DNA of 64,000 bases, taken from the NCBI RefSeq assembly GCF_005885605.1, contig NZ_SZVP01000001.1:620001-684000 (forward strand), in the 5' to 3' direction. Below, piece by piece: positions 44,910 to 53,764 of the stretch. Below the pieces are notes generated by a model that was not told where the DNA came from, ran no database searches, and saw only the letters and a list, made by a program, of their open reading frames with translations. A program made the position numbers and the translations under genes. This stretch comes from Colwellia ponticola. Its GTDB lineage: Bacteria; Pseudomonadota; Gammaproteobacteria; Enterobacterales; Alteromonadaceae. Each line of letters starts with the position of its first letter. The stretch's first letter is position 1.

Positions 44910-46082
44910 ATGATTTTTCTTGTCAGTATTTTAAATTCCACCAACCAAACAGTATTTAATATGAATAACCAAAGTATATGTGCCGCTTACCGTAATAAAA
45001 CAGTTATGACCAAGCAAGAATTACTTACCGCATTAAACAATGTACTTAATACGATAAGTCAGGATGAGAAAACTTTTTATTCAGCTAATCTCAGCACTTT
45101 AGCAGAGTCAGTTAATCAGGACATAGAAACGAGAGAAGACCTAAAAAGTATTATCGGTGAAAATCCAATACAAAGACTACGAGATCAGCATGTTAATCAT
45201 GCCCATTTTATGACTACTGCTATGAAGATGGTCGACCCAGAGCAAATTTATGACCATGTTATTGGGTTGTATAACGCCTACACCAAAAAAGATATTACCT
45301 TTGATTATTGCTTATTAACGTTAACCGCATGGAAAAAATCCATTACGTTAATTAGCCAAAACAAATTAAGTAATATCATTCAATTATATCAATTGCTTAT
45401 TGATAATCACGGGTATTTTATTCAAGTAACCACTGATAATTTTCATTTAGGTAATAAGATTAATAGCGACCCTGAGTATGATAATGTCCTGGATGAATTT
45501 ATAGCGGCCTTACTCCAACCCAGTTTAAAAACAGCTGAAAATATCGCCAAAAAATTTATTTCCGATGGTGGTAATATCAGTGATTTTTGGTTGAAAATTA
45601 TTACGCCTGCTCTCTATAAAATTGGGGATTTATGGGAAAATTCAAAAATAACCGTGGGTGAAGAACACACCGCAACATCATTATGCCAAATGGTGATGTC
45701 TTCATATTACAGTGAGGTTATTAAACATGTTGAAAATAAACCTACAATAGTAGCGATAACTAGCCCTAATGAACTACACCAAGTCGGATTGAGAATGTTA
45801 GCTGATACGCTCGAATTAAGTGGCTATCCTGTAGAGTTTCTACCCCCCAATAGCACGGTAGAGCAGATAGTCGAAACGATTGAAGAAGAAGAGGCGGTAA
45901 TGTTAATAATTTCAACTACACTCAAAGGTAACTTAGAAGCAACGAAAGAGATCATTACAAAAATACGTCATCACAATAATAACAAAACACTTATTATTGT
46001 GGGGGCCAAGCTTATTATGGCAACGAGACGCTCAGAGACTATGTTAATGCCGACTACCTTGTCAGTACTGTTGATGAAATAA
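44910..46082 (+). CDS. Cobalamin-binding sensor with CarH-type motifs, C-terminus frameshifted
   Basis: A cytoplasmic protein with an all-helical N-terminal region (to about residue 190), a B12-binding helical bundle (about 195-275) and a Rossmann B12-binding domain (from about 282). It has the photoreceptor motif W-x9-E-H (W242, E252, H253) that caps adenosylcobalamin in CarH/LitR, and the ExHxxG cobalt-ligand motif E288-L-H290-Q-V-G293 used by CarH in place of DxHxxG. No MerR DNA-binding domain is present. The last 25 codons are out of frame: adding one base to the G-run at 46001-46005 restores a normal domain end and a stop at 46103-46105, one base before the next ATG. Start uncertain; ATGs at 44961 and 45006 are alternatives. 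Confidence 0.8.
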   Translation: MIFLVSILNSTNQTVFNMNNQSICAAYRNKTVMTKQELLTALNNVLNTISQDEKTFYSANLSTLAESVNQDIETREDLKSIIGENPIQRLRDQHVNHAHFMTTAMKMVDPEQIYDHVIGLYNAYTKKDITFDYCLLTLTAWKKSITLISQNKLSNIIQLYQLLIDNHGYFIQVTTDNFHLGNKINSDPEYDNVLDEFIAALLQPSLKTAENIAKKFISDGGNISDFWLKIITPALYKIGDLWENSKITVGEEHTATSLCQMVMSSYYSEVIKHVENKPTIVAITSPNELHQVGLRMLADTLELSGYPVEFLPPNSTVEQIVETIEEEEAVMLIISTTLKGNLEATKEIITKIRHHNNNKTLIIVGAKLIMATRRSETMLMPTTLSVLLMK

Positions 46083-46106
46083 CCAAAATTATTGAGGCGA
46101 TTTAAA

Positions 46107-47093
46107 ATGACAATGACGTTGAATACTTTTACTCAACAGAGCTTGTCGCTGTGGGATAGCCATAGTCAAATCATGTTAATAAAAATAACATCTACCGGTG
46201 ATATCATTGCTCATAACATGGCATTTACTAGTCAATTTAAGGCATATTCTAATTTATTTGAGCTGGTTACCCTCACTCACATTGGTGCTTTTAAACAAAA
46301 TGTCCAACAATGCCTGTTAAGTGATTCACCACTGAGCTTTATTACTAATTTTAGTCCCGATAAAAATGATGTTACCGATATACCTTATAGCTACCTCATC
46401 ACGATGGAACGCTTAGATGGTATGATTCAATTAATTGCTGAACCCAAAAGCAACCTTTCTCATGAAGATGTGAAAGCCTATTTTTCCATGGTCAATGATT
46501 TTTCTAATATGACACGAAAAATACAAAAGTCAGAATTTCGTTTAAAGAAAACGAATGATAAATTGAATGAAAAAATTGAAAAAGTAGAATATTTAGCCAA
46601 TCATGACATGCTAACAGACATGTTTAATAGGCGAAGAATATTTGAACAGTTAAACACTGAAGCGGAACGTTTTTTGAGGACTGGTGATACTTTTTGTATT
46701 TTGATCGCTGACATTGATCTATTCAAAAAAATCAATGATAGTTACGGCCACTTAAACGGCGATCTGGTTTTACAGCGCTTTGCTGTCACATTAAAAGAAA
46801 ATATTCGTCCTTATGACTTTGTTGGCCGCTTTGGTGGTGAAGAGTTTATTGTCATCTTTCCTAATACAAAAACTGAGACTGCTTTATCAGTGGCTAACAG
46901 GTTGCTTCAAGCCGTTATAAAGTCGCCTATTAATATAGAAGGTTATACATCTCTCTCTATTTCATTCAGTGGTGGGATTGCACAAATGACACACAATATG
47001 ACGATAGAGAAATTAATTGAGATTGCTGATAATCGTCTATATTATGCAAAGAAACATGGTCGGCAACAAATTATAGTGAATGACATTAGCTAA
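46107..47093 (+). CDS. Diguanylate cyclase (PAS-like, coiled coil, GGDEF)
   Basis: A cytoplasmic c-di-GMP synthase of 328 aa from the ATG at 46107. Residues 1-115 look PAS-like. A charged coiled coil (KIQKSEFRLKKTNDKLNEKI) at about residue 135-158 leads into GGDEF, whose active site GRFGGEEFIVIF is intact. The ATG was chosen because it follows by one base the stop codon of the repaired upstream frame; an earlier TTG/ATG reading from 46092 overlaps that gene. The tight spacing implies cotranscription and joint function with the cobalamin-binding sensor. Confidence 0.92.
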   Translation: MTMTLNTFTQQSLSLWDSHSQIMLIKITSTGDIIAHNMAFTSQFKAYSNLFELVTLTHIGAFKQNVQQCLLSDSPLSFITNFSPDKNDVTDIPYSYLITMERLDGMIQLIAEPKSNLSHEDVKAYFSMVNDFSNMTRKIQKSEFRLKKTNDKLNEKIEKVEYLANHDMLTDMFNRRRIFEQLNTEAERFLRTGDTFCILIADIDLFKKINDSYGHLNGDLVLQRFAVTLKENIRPYDFVGRFGGEEFIVIFPNTKTETALSVANRLLQAVIKSPINIEGYTSLSISFSGGIAQMTHNMTIEKLIEIADNRLYYAKKHGRQQIIVNDIS

Positions 47094-47159
47094 TATAAAC
47101 GTCGAGTAGCCCACTCACCATTTTCAATAATATATTGATAAAAGGTTTCTATCACCAAC

Positions 47160-48041
47160 TTATATCGATTCACAGTGCTGATGTGCCAAACGAATAAATG
47201 CCTGAGTCGCTGCGCTCTGATAAGCTCCTTTGCGTTGCATTAATACGGCAGTCCGTGTTAATAAAGACGGAGCGAGTGCAATAGCAACTAAATCATCACG
47301 GCCGCTAGCAATATTAGCAGGTAATAATGTCGTTAACTGGGTATGACGCACAATTTCAATCACTGCGCTTAATGAATTAGCCTCCATGAGAACCTGTGGA
47401 TTGATGTCGTGTTGACGGTAATAACGTTCAATTTGTTCACGGGTAGCAAACTTACTACTGAGTAAGACTAACGACTGTTTACTTAACATTTTTAAATTAA
47501 TCGCCTGCTCTTTCGCAAGCACATGCTGTTTATTTACCACTAACGCCAGCGTTTCAACAAGTAATGTTTGCCAAGCTATATCGTTAGAGTGTACGTCTGC
47601 AAAAGCAATACCTAGATCAAATTCATCCTCAAGCAGTTGCTTCTCCATGCGCTCCTGTGACATTTCTTGTACGCTCAATGTCACATTAGGATAACGTTGA
47701 TTAAATACTTTGATCAATGGACCTATCAGGTAGGTGGTGAAAGTCGGCGTAATAGCAACACGTAAGGCTCCACGACTCATATTTTGCACGTCGTGAATCG
47801 CTCTTTTCCCTTCGGCTAAATCTTGTAAAGCACGCTGTGCATAGTCCGCATAGACTTCACCAGCATCGGTTAGCCTTACTTTACGACCAGAGCGATCAAA
47901 TAACGCGGCACCGAGTGCCTCTTCTAATTGCTTTATCTGTTGAGACAAGGCTGGTTGAGAAACATACAGTGAGTTTGCTGCCTTGGTAAAACTGCCATGT
48001 TTAGCAACAGCAAGAAAGTAGTTTATATGGCGTAATATCAT
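47160..48041 (-). CDS. cynR: LysR-family regulator CynR
   Basis: A 293-aa LysR protein with the CynR-type N-terminus (ILRHINYFLAVAKHGSFTKAANSLYVSQPALSQQI) and a full effector domain. It is divergent from a carbonic anhydrase and cyanase pair, exactly as E. coli cynR is divergent from cynTS, which it activates in the presence of cyanate. The shared 104-bp region holds an 8+8-bp palindrome. Confidence 0.9.
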   Translation of the reverse strand: MILRHINYFLAVAKHGSFTKAANSLYVSQPALSQQIKQLEEALGAALFDRSGRKVRLTDAGEVYADYAQRALQDLAEGKRAIHDVQNMSRGALRVAITPTFTTYLIGPLIKVFNQRYPNVTLSVQEMSQERMEKQLLEDEFDLGIAFADVHSNDIAWQTLLVETLALVVNKQHVLAKEQAINLKMLSKQSLVLLSSKFATREQIERYYRQHDINPQVLMEANSLSAVIEIVRHTQLTTLLPANIASGRDDLVAIALAPSLLTRTAVLMQRKGAYQSAATQAFIRLAHQHCESI

Positions 48042-48058
48042 ATCTATCTATAAGTATT

Positions 48059-48077
48059 TATTATGAACATCATAATA
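48059..48077. promoter_or_regulatory. Candidate CynR operator
   Basis: TATTATGA-ACA-TCATAATA is a perfect 8-bp inverted repeat with a 3-base spacer, in the cynR/cynT divergent region, 18 bp from the cynR start. Position and symmetry fit a LysR-family site. Binding is inferred. Confidence 0.6.
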
Positions 48078-48145
48078 TACCGGTATTTTACCTTATTACA
48101 ATAGCGGCGTAATATCTCTGCATCAACACAACAGAGACAGCCGTT

Positions 48146-48805
48146 ATGAAAGACATCATTGAAGGTTTTTTAAAGTTCCAGAGCGACGCATATCCTGAAC
48201 GCGCCGAACTGTTCAAAAATTTAGCGTATAAGCAGAATCCAAGCACGTTATTTATTTCTTGCTCAGATAGCCGTTTAGTACCTGAGTTAGTTACGCAACA
48301 TGAACCAGGTGAGTTATTTGTTATTCGTAACGCGGGTAATATTGTCCCTTCGTATGGCCCTGAGCCAGGAGGTGTTTCTGCATCAGTAGAGTATGCGGTT
48401 ACCGCATTACAAGTAACCGACGTGGTTATTTGTGGCCACTCAGACTGCGGAGCGATGACCGCCATTGCCAAGTGTAAGTGCATGGACCACATGCCAGCGG
48501 TTGGTAGCTGGTTACGTTACGCCGACTCAGCGCGTGTCGTCAATGAAGCGCGCACACATAGCAGTGAGCGTGCACGTATTGCAGCAATGGTGCGAGAAAA
48601 CGTCATTGCTCAGCTTGAAAATATTAAAACCCACCCCTCAGTACGTCTAGCCATAAGAGAAGGTCGTTTGGCTTTACATGGCTGGGTGTATGACATTGAG
48701 TCGGGCAGTATTGATGCACTAGACGGTGCGACCAATACGTTTGTTTCACTTGCGAACCATACCAATGTTCGCGCAACTCCTACACAGCTCAATGTAGCTG
48801 TTTAA
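48146..48805 (+). CDS. cynT: Beta-class carbonic anhydrase CynT
   Basis: Converts CO2 to bicarbonate, which cyanase needs as co-substrate. Zinc ligands and the switch residues match E. coli CynT at the same positions: C39 and D41 (SCSDSR), H98 and C101 (GHSDCGAM). Length is 219 aa, as in E. coli. cynS starts 27 bp downstream. Confidence 0.96.
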   Translation: MKDIIEGFLKFQSDAYPERAELFKNLAYKQNPSTLFISCSDSRLVPELVTQHEPGELFVIRNAGNIVPSYGPEPGGVSASVEYAVTALQVTDVVICGHSDCGAMTAIAKCKCMDHMPAVGSWLRYADSARVVNEARTHSSERARIAAMVRENVIAQLENIKTHPSVRLAIREGRLALHGWVYDIESGSIDALDGATNTFVSLANHTNVRATPTQLNVAV

Positions 48806-48832
48806 AAACCACTAACTGTAAGAGGTATTATC

Positions 48833-49303
48833 ATGATTCAATCTCAAATTAGCAACACAGCACGTCAAGCATTAACTGATATTATTATTGCGGCGAAAGC
48901 AGAAAAAAACCTGTCGTTCGAGCAAATTGCCGAAGGTACGGGGTTAAGTGACGTCTTTGTTACTGCGGCTTTATTAGGTCAGCAACCATTACCTGAAAAG
49001 GCTGCAAAAACAGTGGGCGCAACCTTAGGTTTAGATGATAGCGCTATCGCGTTGTTAACGACTATTCCACTACGTGGCAGTGTTGAAAACAACATGCCAA
49101 CTGACCCAACTATTTATCGTTTTTACGAAATGATGCAGGTCTATGGCACAACCCTTAAAGCATTAGTTCATGAACAATTTGGTGATGGCATCATCAGTGC
49201 GATTAACTTTAAACTAGACATGAAAAAAGTCGAAGATACTGAAGGTGGCTCTCGTGCTGTCATTACGCTTGATGGCAAGTTCTTACCTTACAAACCTTTT
49301 TAA
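48833..49303 (+). CDS. cynS: Cyanate hydratase (cyanase) CynS
   Basis: Breaks cyanate down with bicarbonate to ammonia and CO2 (via carbamate). It is 156 aa, the same as E. coli CynS, and the active-site residues fall at identical numbers: R96 and E99 in YRFYEM, S122 in [10 protein letters not shown]. An AAGAGG ribosome-binding site precedes the ATG. A strong terminator follows. Confidence 0.98.
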   Translation: MIQSQISNTARQALTDIIIAAKAEKNLSFEQIAEGTGLSDVFVTAALLGQQPLPEKAAKTVGATLGLDDSAIALLTTIPLRGSVENNMPTDPTIYRFYEMMQVYGTTLKALVHEQFGDGIISAINFKLDMKKVEDTEGGSRAVITLDGKFLPYKPF

Positions 49304-49320
49304 AAATTAAGTCATTGACC

Positions 49321-49348
49321 AAAGTCGGCGTCTCGCGCCGACTTTTTT
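49321..49348 (+). terminator. Rho-independent terminator of the cyn operon
   Basis: AAAGTCGGCG and CGCCGACTTT form a 10-bp stem with a 5-base loop, followed by TTT. It lies 17 bp after the cynS stop codon. Confidence 0.9.
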
Positions 49349-49531
49349 CTTATAAAACGTTAATTTTCTGATAAGTACTAAATCACTTCACTGGTCATTA
49401 TCACAGGAGTCATTACCTCGATAGACTTGCTATTGGAGGGGAGCCGAATAAGCACAAAGTTAAGATCACCAACAACCGCTGCACTGCACTAGCGTTCGTT
49501 GTCGTATTAATGCGCTTATTGGTCTATCTCT

Positions 49532-49873
49532 TTATTTTTTCACCCATTGACCGTCAGCATTTTGAATTAAATGCCCTGACTGAGTTTTAGCCAAAGATTT
49601 TTCACCGGCTAGTTTAGTGACCTGCCCCATAGTCAATTTGTTTTTGCGAGCTAGGTCTAGGTAAATATCTTTACGTTTGTTATTAACTGTCTCAACTAAA
49701 GTAGTGACTTCACTACTAGCGACAACCACGCCTAAATAGCCATTAGGCATTTCACCCACAAGACCTTGGTCTTTTGCTTCATCAATAGATATTGCCCAAG
49801 CCGACAAGGCCAAAGTAGAAACAGTCAATGCTAAAGCCAGCTTTTTAAATGCGTGTTTTATTAATTTATTCAT
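49532..49873 (-). CDS. ydbL: YdbL-family periplasmic protein (DUF1318)
   Basis: A 113-aa secreted protein with a signal peptide (basic start, then LALALTVSTLALSAWA) and the family core ISIDEAKDQGLVGEMPNGYLGVV ... VNNKRKDIYLDLARKN. In E. coli YdbL acts with YdbH and YnbE in outer-membrane lipid transport, perhaps as a chaperone for YnbE. It is the last gene of ydbH-ynbE-ydbL, 8 bp after ynbE. Confidence 0.93.
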   Translation of the reverse strand: MNKLIKHAFKKLALALTVSTLALSAWAISIDEAKDQGLVGEMPNGYLGVVVASSEVTTLVETVNNKRKDIYLDLARKNKLTMGQVTKLAGEKSLAKTQSGHLIQNADGQWVKK

Positions 49874-49881
49874 GATTGCTC

Positions 49882-50064
49882 CTAAAAAATATCACTGTCT
49901 TTACTGAAAATATCATCGAGTTCTTTATCTATTTTCACCCGAATTTCATGATCAATTTTGAGATTTAAGTTAATGGTAATCGGCTCTTTAGCACTCACTT
50001 CAACTTTGTGCGTACAAGCGGTCAATAAAAAGACTGCCAACAGAGGCGCCAGTATTTTGTCCAT
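49882..50064 (-). CDS. ynbE: YnbE-family outer-membrane lipoprotein
   Basis: A 60-aa lipoprotein: signal MDKILAPLLAVFL with lipobox LTAC (Cys 17), then the family strand region EPITINLNLKIDHEIRVKIDKELDDIF. YnbE forms oligomers that link the YdbH bridge to the outer membrane. It lies 9 bp after ydbH. Confidence 0.93.
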   Translation of the reverse strand: MDKILAPLLAVFLLTACTHKVEVSAKEPITINLNLKIDHEIRVKIDKELDDIFSKDSDIF

Positions 50065-50073
50065 AAATGTTCC

Positions 50074-52779
50074 TTAGTTTTTTGCATCTTGAAGCAGTGT
50101 GTTCTCAAAACGCTCGGTAATATTAAATGACTCAAGTAAACCAATTAAATCATAACTTAAATTTAAATTTAGGTTTACCTCATTATCTAAGTCAGGATTT
50201 CGTCCTTTGATGACGGTGGTGAGTAACATATAGCCATCATCAGCCATTGATACTGCTGAAGAAAGTTGATGATAATGTAAGTTTTCTAAAGCATCAAATG
50301 CCAGCTTTACCTCAATAGCACTGCTTTTAAGCTCTTCAACCGCGGCGTTATTATAAACTTGAATAAGCCCGTCACCGACATTATACAAATAGCCTGCTTT
50401 AATAAGCAGGTGTTCACCATCGTAAAAAACAGGTAAATCGCCCGATACCTTACCGGTAACAACTATACCTTGGTTTTTATCTAACTCGAGTAATTTTTCT
50501 AAATCTATGGTGGTTAACTTAACATTAATTGGCTGGGTATTAGTTAACGGCCATTGTAGTAGATCAATATCAAAACGCCCTTCTAATAAGCTAGCGCCGA
50601 TATTTTTTAACTGCAGGGTTATCGTTTCGGGTGAAACATCAATAACAGTTGTCGCTGCTAAATGATTAATCTCTGTTATCGTTTCTATTTTAGCAACGCT
50701 CAAGTTACTTGGTGGTTTGGCGTTAGCTGTTATCGACTTTAGTTGACCATTTTGTAAAGTAAAATGCTGTTGCCAATTAAGATCTTGTAGCCAAGTACCA
50801 GCAACATCGCCACTAAGGTTTTGCACTGACAAAGCTAACGATAAAGGGTTAGTCATCAAGTCTTCAATGTTTTTACTCTTTTTTAATTGTCCTGTTAACT
50901 GGTAATCAAGCGTACCGTCAATTAGCGCTAACTTAATAGGTAACTTCAGATTAAGCGCCAGTATATCGGTGAGCGCCAGCTGCTCTGCTGATATTGATAT
51001 CGTAGGCTGGTTTATATCACCGCTTACTTGTGCCGTCGCTATGGGCACATTATCGGCAATAAGTTGAGTATTTATCGTTAAATTATCAATACCACCTTTG
51101 ACTATGGCTTTGAGTGTTATGTTATTGATTTTTATTACTTCAGGGTAGGTTAATTGCTTTATTTGATTATCAATAGCCAAGGCAAAAATGACACCTTTAT
51201 TATTTATCTGTTGCTGATTTTTATTAATAACAATACTCCCCTGCCAATAACTAAGCAGTGATTTAATACTAGGTTGCCTATTGTTTTTTAGCGGCTGCCT
51301 AGTATTTAACTCGTTAATTTGAGGTCTCGCTGTTGCTGAGCCAGAAGATAAACTTAATTGCGCTAACTCAACAACGCTATCTTGGCTGAGTGTGAGCTGC
51401 CAACTATCACTATACTGCTTAAGATCACCCATCAGTTTTAGCGTTACTGGTTTTTTACTATAAGGCTGTAATTGGGTAACAGTCACTGGTCCTGTTAATG
51501 AAAAGCTAGCCTGCTGAGGATTAAGCACTACGACTAACCCTTGAGCGTTATAATTCAAGACGACATCGCTTAATAGTAGTGTAATTGGCTCACTTAAATG
51601 ACCACTGGTTAATGCAACACCATCGCTGTTAATAATTTGTTTAGCAAAATCAAAAGTTAACGTACCTAATGGTCTAATCGTTAAGCTATTAATAGCATTA
51701 TCAGTAATCAGCTGAATTAACTGCGGCTCAACTCCTTGAACATTAAGTAACTGCGGTAAGTTCGCAGAACTGAGCCTTAACCCTTGTTTAAGCGTTTGTT
51801 TGTTATCGGCAAAATTAACCGCAAGTAAATTATCTATTAAACTAGTTTGCCAAGTAAAATCACTCGCAAGCTCAATCATTGCCTGTGCATCGTCACCATA
51901 TGCGCCGGTAAAATTGAAATCACTAAGCTGAGTTATTAAGCTCAAGCGCTGGTTACGCCAGTTAACTTGGCTGTCAACTTTACCGCTAACTGACCAAGTG
52001 TTATCACTTAACAAGGAAGATATAACTACAGGAAAAGCGCTTTTATGTTGCAAGAAAAAGGCGCGTAATTTAGCTAAATCGCCACTAATGTTGGCCGTTA
52101 ACGTTTGGCTTTTATTGACAATATCAACGGCAAATATTTCTTCTTGCCAGTGATTAGCTAACGAGAAATTCAGCTGCTGAGGGTTTAGGGTAAATCGCCC
52201 TTGATAAACATCATTTTTCTTCTTAGTAAAAGGCTGAGAACTAAAAGGTTGATAACTAAAATGTTTAACATTAACGACAACAGGCGTAGTAAGTAGAGAA
52301 AGCTCATTAAGCGCGGCGCTAATAAGAGCGGGTAATTCTCGCAATTCGAGAGCACTTTTTTCAGGGGATACTATAGGTACGGTGTTGATAGGAACAGTAA
52401 CATCAGCTTTTAAACGAAGATTAACCTCGGTAATATTTATCACTGAAATAGCCGCTAATGACGTATTATTTGTAGCGCTATCTGCTGCAGTATTGGTAGT
52501 GGTATTGCTTATTTTTGTGAGCGGAGGCGAGTTAAGTTGCCATGTTATAAAGCTATCAAGTAACGCTGCTTCGGCATAAGGTGAGTCAACACACAAACGT
52601 TTAATCACCACATCAAGGTTTTTATTTATATCAAAATCAAGACAGGTTAACGCACTGTTATGTTCACTAAGGTAATGATTAGCGATGAAAGTCACTACTG
52701 AGCTTCGATTATAAAATATCGAACTTAGGGTAATAATAATGACCAAGCCTATGGCCAAAGTAACGTTAAGCAACCGCAC
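50074..52779 (-). CDS. ydbH: YdbH-family AsmA/TamB-like intermembrane protein
   Basis: A 901-aa protein with one N-terminal membrane anchor (LLNVTLAIGLVIIITLSSIFY) and a long periplasmic beta-rich region, the plan of the bridge-like proteins YdbH, TamB and YhdP that carry phospholipid to the outer membrane. The C-terminal 150 residues hold the YdbH (DUF2125/DctA-YdbH-like) block near LTTIDLEKLLELDKNQGIVVTGKVSGDLPV. Its position before ynbE and ydbL confirms the call. Confidence 0.92.
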   Translation of the reverse strand: MRLLNVTLAIGLVIIITLSSIFYNRSSVVTFIANHYLSEHNSALTCLDFDINKNLDVVIKRLCVDSPYAEAALLDSFITWQLNSPPLTKISNTTTNTAADSATNNTSLAAISVINITEVNLRLKADVTVPINTVPIVSPEKSALELRELPALISAALNELSLLTTPVVVNVKHFSYQPFSSQPFTKKKNDVYQGRFTLNPQQLNFSLANHWQEEIFAVDIVNKSQTLTANISGDLAKLRAFFLQHKSAFPVVISSLLSDNTWSVSGKVDSQVNWRNQRLSLITQLSDFNFTGAYGDDAQAMIELASDFTWQTSLIDNLLAVNFADNKQTLKQGLRLSSANLPQLLNVQGVEPQLIQLITDNAINSLTIRPLGTLTFDFAKQIINSDGVALTSGHLSEPITLLLSDVVLNYNAQGLVVVLNPQQASFSLTGPVTVTQLQPYSKKPVTLKLMGDLKQYSDSWQLTLSQDSVVELAQLSLSSGSATARPQINELNTRQPLKNNRQPSIKSLLSYWQGSIVINKNQQQINNKGVIFALAIDNQIKQLTYPEVIKINNITLKAIVKGGIDNLTINTQLIADNVPIATAQVSGDINQPTISISAEQLALTDILALNLKLPIKLALIDGTLDYQLTGQLKKSKNIEDLMTNPLSLALSVQNLSGDVAGTWLQDLNWQQHFTLQNGQLKSITANAKPPSNLSVAKIETITEINHLAATTVIDVSPETITLQLKNIGASLLEGRFDIDLLQWPLTNTQPINVKLTTIDLEKLLELDKNQGIVVTGKVSGDLPVFYDGEHLLIKAGYLYNVGDGLIQVYNNAAVEELKSSAIEVKLAFDALENLHYHQLSSAVSMADDGYMLLTTVIKGRNPDLDNEVNLNLNLSYDLIGLLESFNITERFENTLLQDAKN

Positions 52780-52851
52780 AATAATCCTTTATGTTCAATA
52801 ACCGCTTAGCTCTTAAAGGTTTATTAAAAAGGTAATAATCTGTTCAATAAA

Positions 52852-53583
52852 CTACTTAAAGGCTAACTTAATATATTGATTAACTTTATCATTGTTTAGC
52901 CGTTGTGGGGATAAACGATCTACTATTTCTAGTGTTTGATGTACTTTACTTAAACCTACTTTGTCCTCTAAAGGCAAGCTTTCAAAAGATGGATCGCTAA
53001 TCGTTTCATTAAGTAATGCTAAAGTACTCTTCAGTGTTGACTGAAAATCTGGCTGCAATTTTTGCTCTTCAATATTGCTAAGCATGGCTTTGGCGCTAGT
53101 TAATGCCGCCGTTAACACTTTGATTGTCTCACTACCGTTAGCACTATCATCAGTATCAGTGTCACTTTCGGTATTGGTATTGTCATCAGTCTCGTCTGAA
53201 TTTAACCGTTCAATAAAGTCACCAAGAAAACTTGTTAATGTTGTGGTCGAAGTACTCGCTTGAGCTTCACTAGCATTAACTTTACTACCGGTTAAATTAT
53301 CATAATCGCCTTTTGAAATAAGACCAAATTGATAAAGCTTTTCTTTTAAGGCGTCAATATCGTCAAAGCTTAATTGCGCACCGCTAAAAAACTCGGTACT
53401 AATGACATTAATTTTTTGAGCCCTACTTGACAAGTAAATACTATTATCAACGCCAGTCGACGTTTCGCTTTTAATGACGTTTGTGGTGTCTTTTACCGTC
53501 ACTGCGGTAACTTCAGCAGTATCTTTCTGGCTGACAGTATTATTAACAGTGGCGCTATTATAGAGACCTAGATTATTTATCAT
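52852..53583 (-). CDS. Hypothetical protein with acidic low-complexity region
   Basis: A 243-aa soluble protein with no signal peptide or membrane segment. A Ser/Thr-rich N-terminus is followed by a folded helical segment (FSGAQLSFDDIDALKEKLYQFGLISKGDYD), an Asp/Thr/Asn-rich linker at about residues 130-150 and a helical C-terminus. The style is like that of proteins paired with flagellar or secreted-adhesin systems, but no family was recognised. It is 72 bp upstream of ydbH on the same strand. Confidence 0.75.
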   Translation of the reverse strand: MINNLGLYNSATVNNTVSQKDTAEVTAVTVKDTTNVIKSETSTGVDNSIYLSSRAQKINVISTEFFSGAQLSFDDIDALKEKLYQFGLISKGDYDNLTGSKVNASEAQASTSTTTLTSFLGDFIERLNSDETDDNTNTESDTDTDDSANGSETIKVLTAALTSAKAMLSNIEEQKLQPDFQSTLKSTLALLNETISDPSFESLPLEDKVGLSKVHQTLEIVDRLSPQRLNNDKVNQYIKLAFK

Positions 53584-53698
53584 TGAGTTTTATACCGAGT
53601 TATTGCGCAGTTAATGCCTAGTGACTACCGCAAAAAATTGACAGTAATTAATTGATTACCTTTATAATAAGAATAAGCAATTTACATACCATTTACAC

Positions 53699-53737
53699 AA
53701 AAAAACACTACCAGTAAACTTTACTGATAGTGTTTTT
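53699..53737. terminator. Terminator of the ahp unit (bidirectional)
   Basis: AAAAACACTA (53701-53710) pairs with TAGTGTTTTT (53728-53737); inside, CAGTA pairs with TACTG after one mismatch, with a 5-base loop. The A-run to the left is a T-run on the minus strand, as needed after ahpF. Confidence 0.85.
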
Positions 53738-53764
53738 GGGTATTAAGTTCAACGATAAAGCGTA

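Noticed and set aside
48088..48492. 134-codon minus-strand frame
   Set aside because: It overlaps cynT, which has all zinc ligands at the expected positions.
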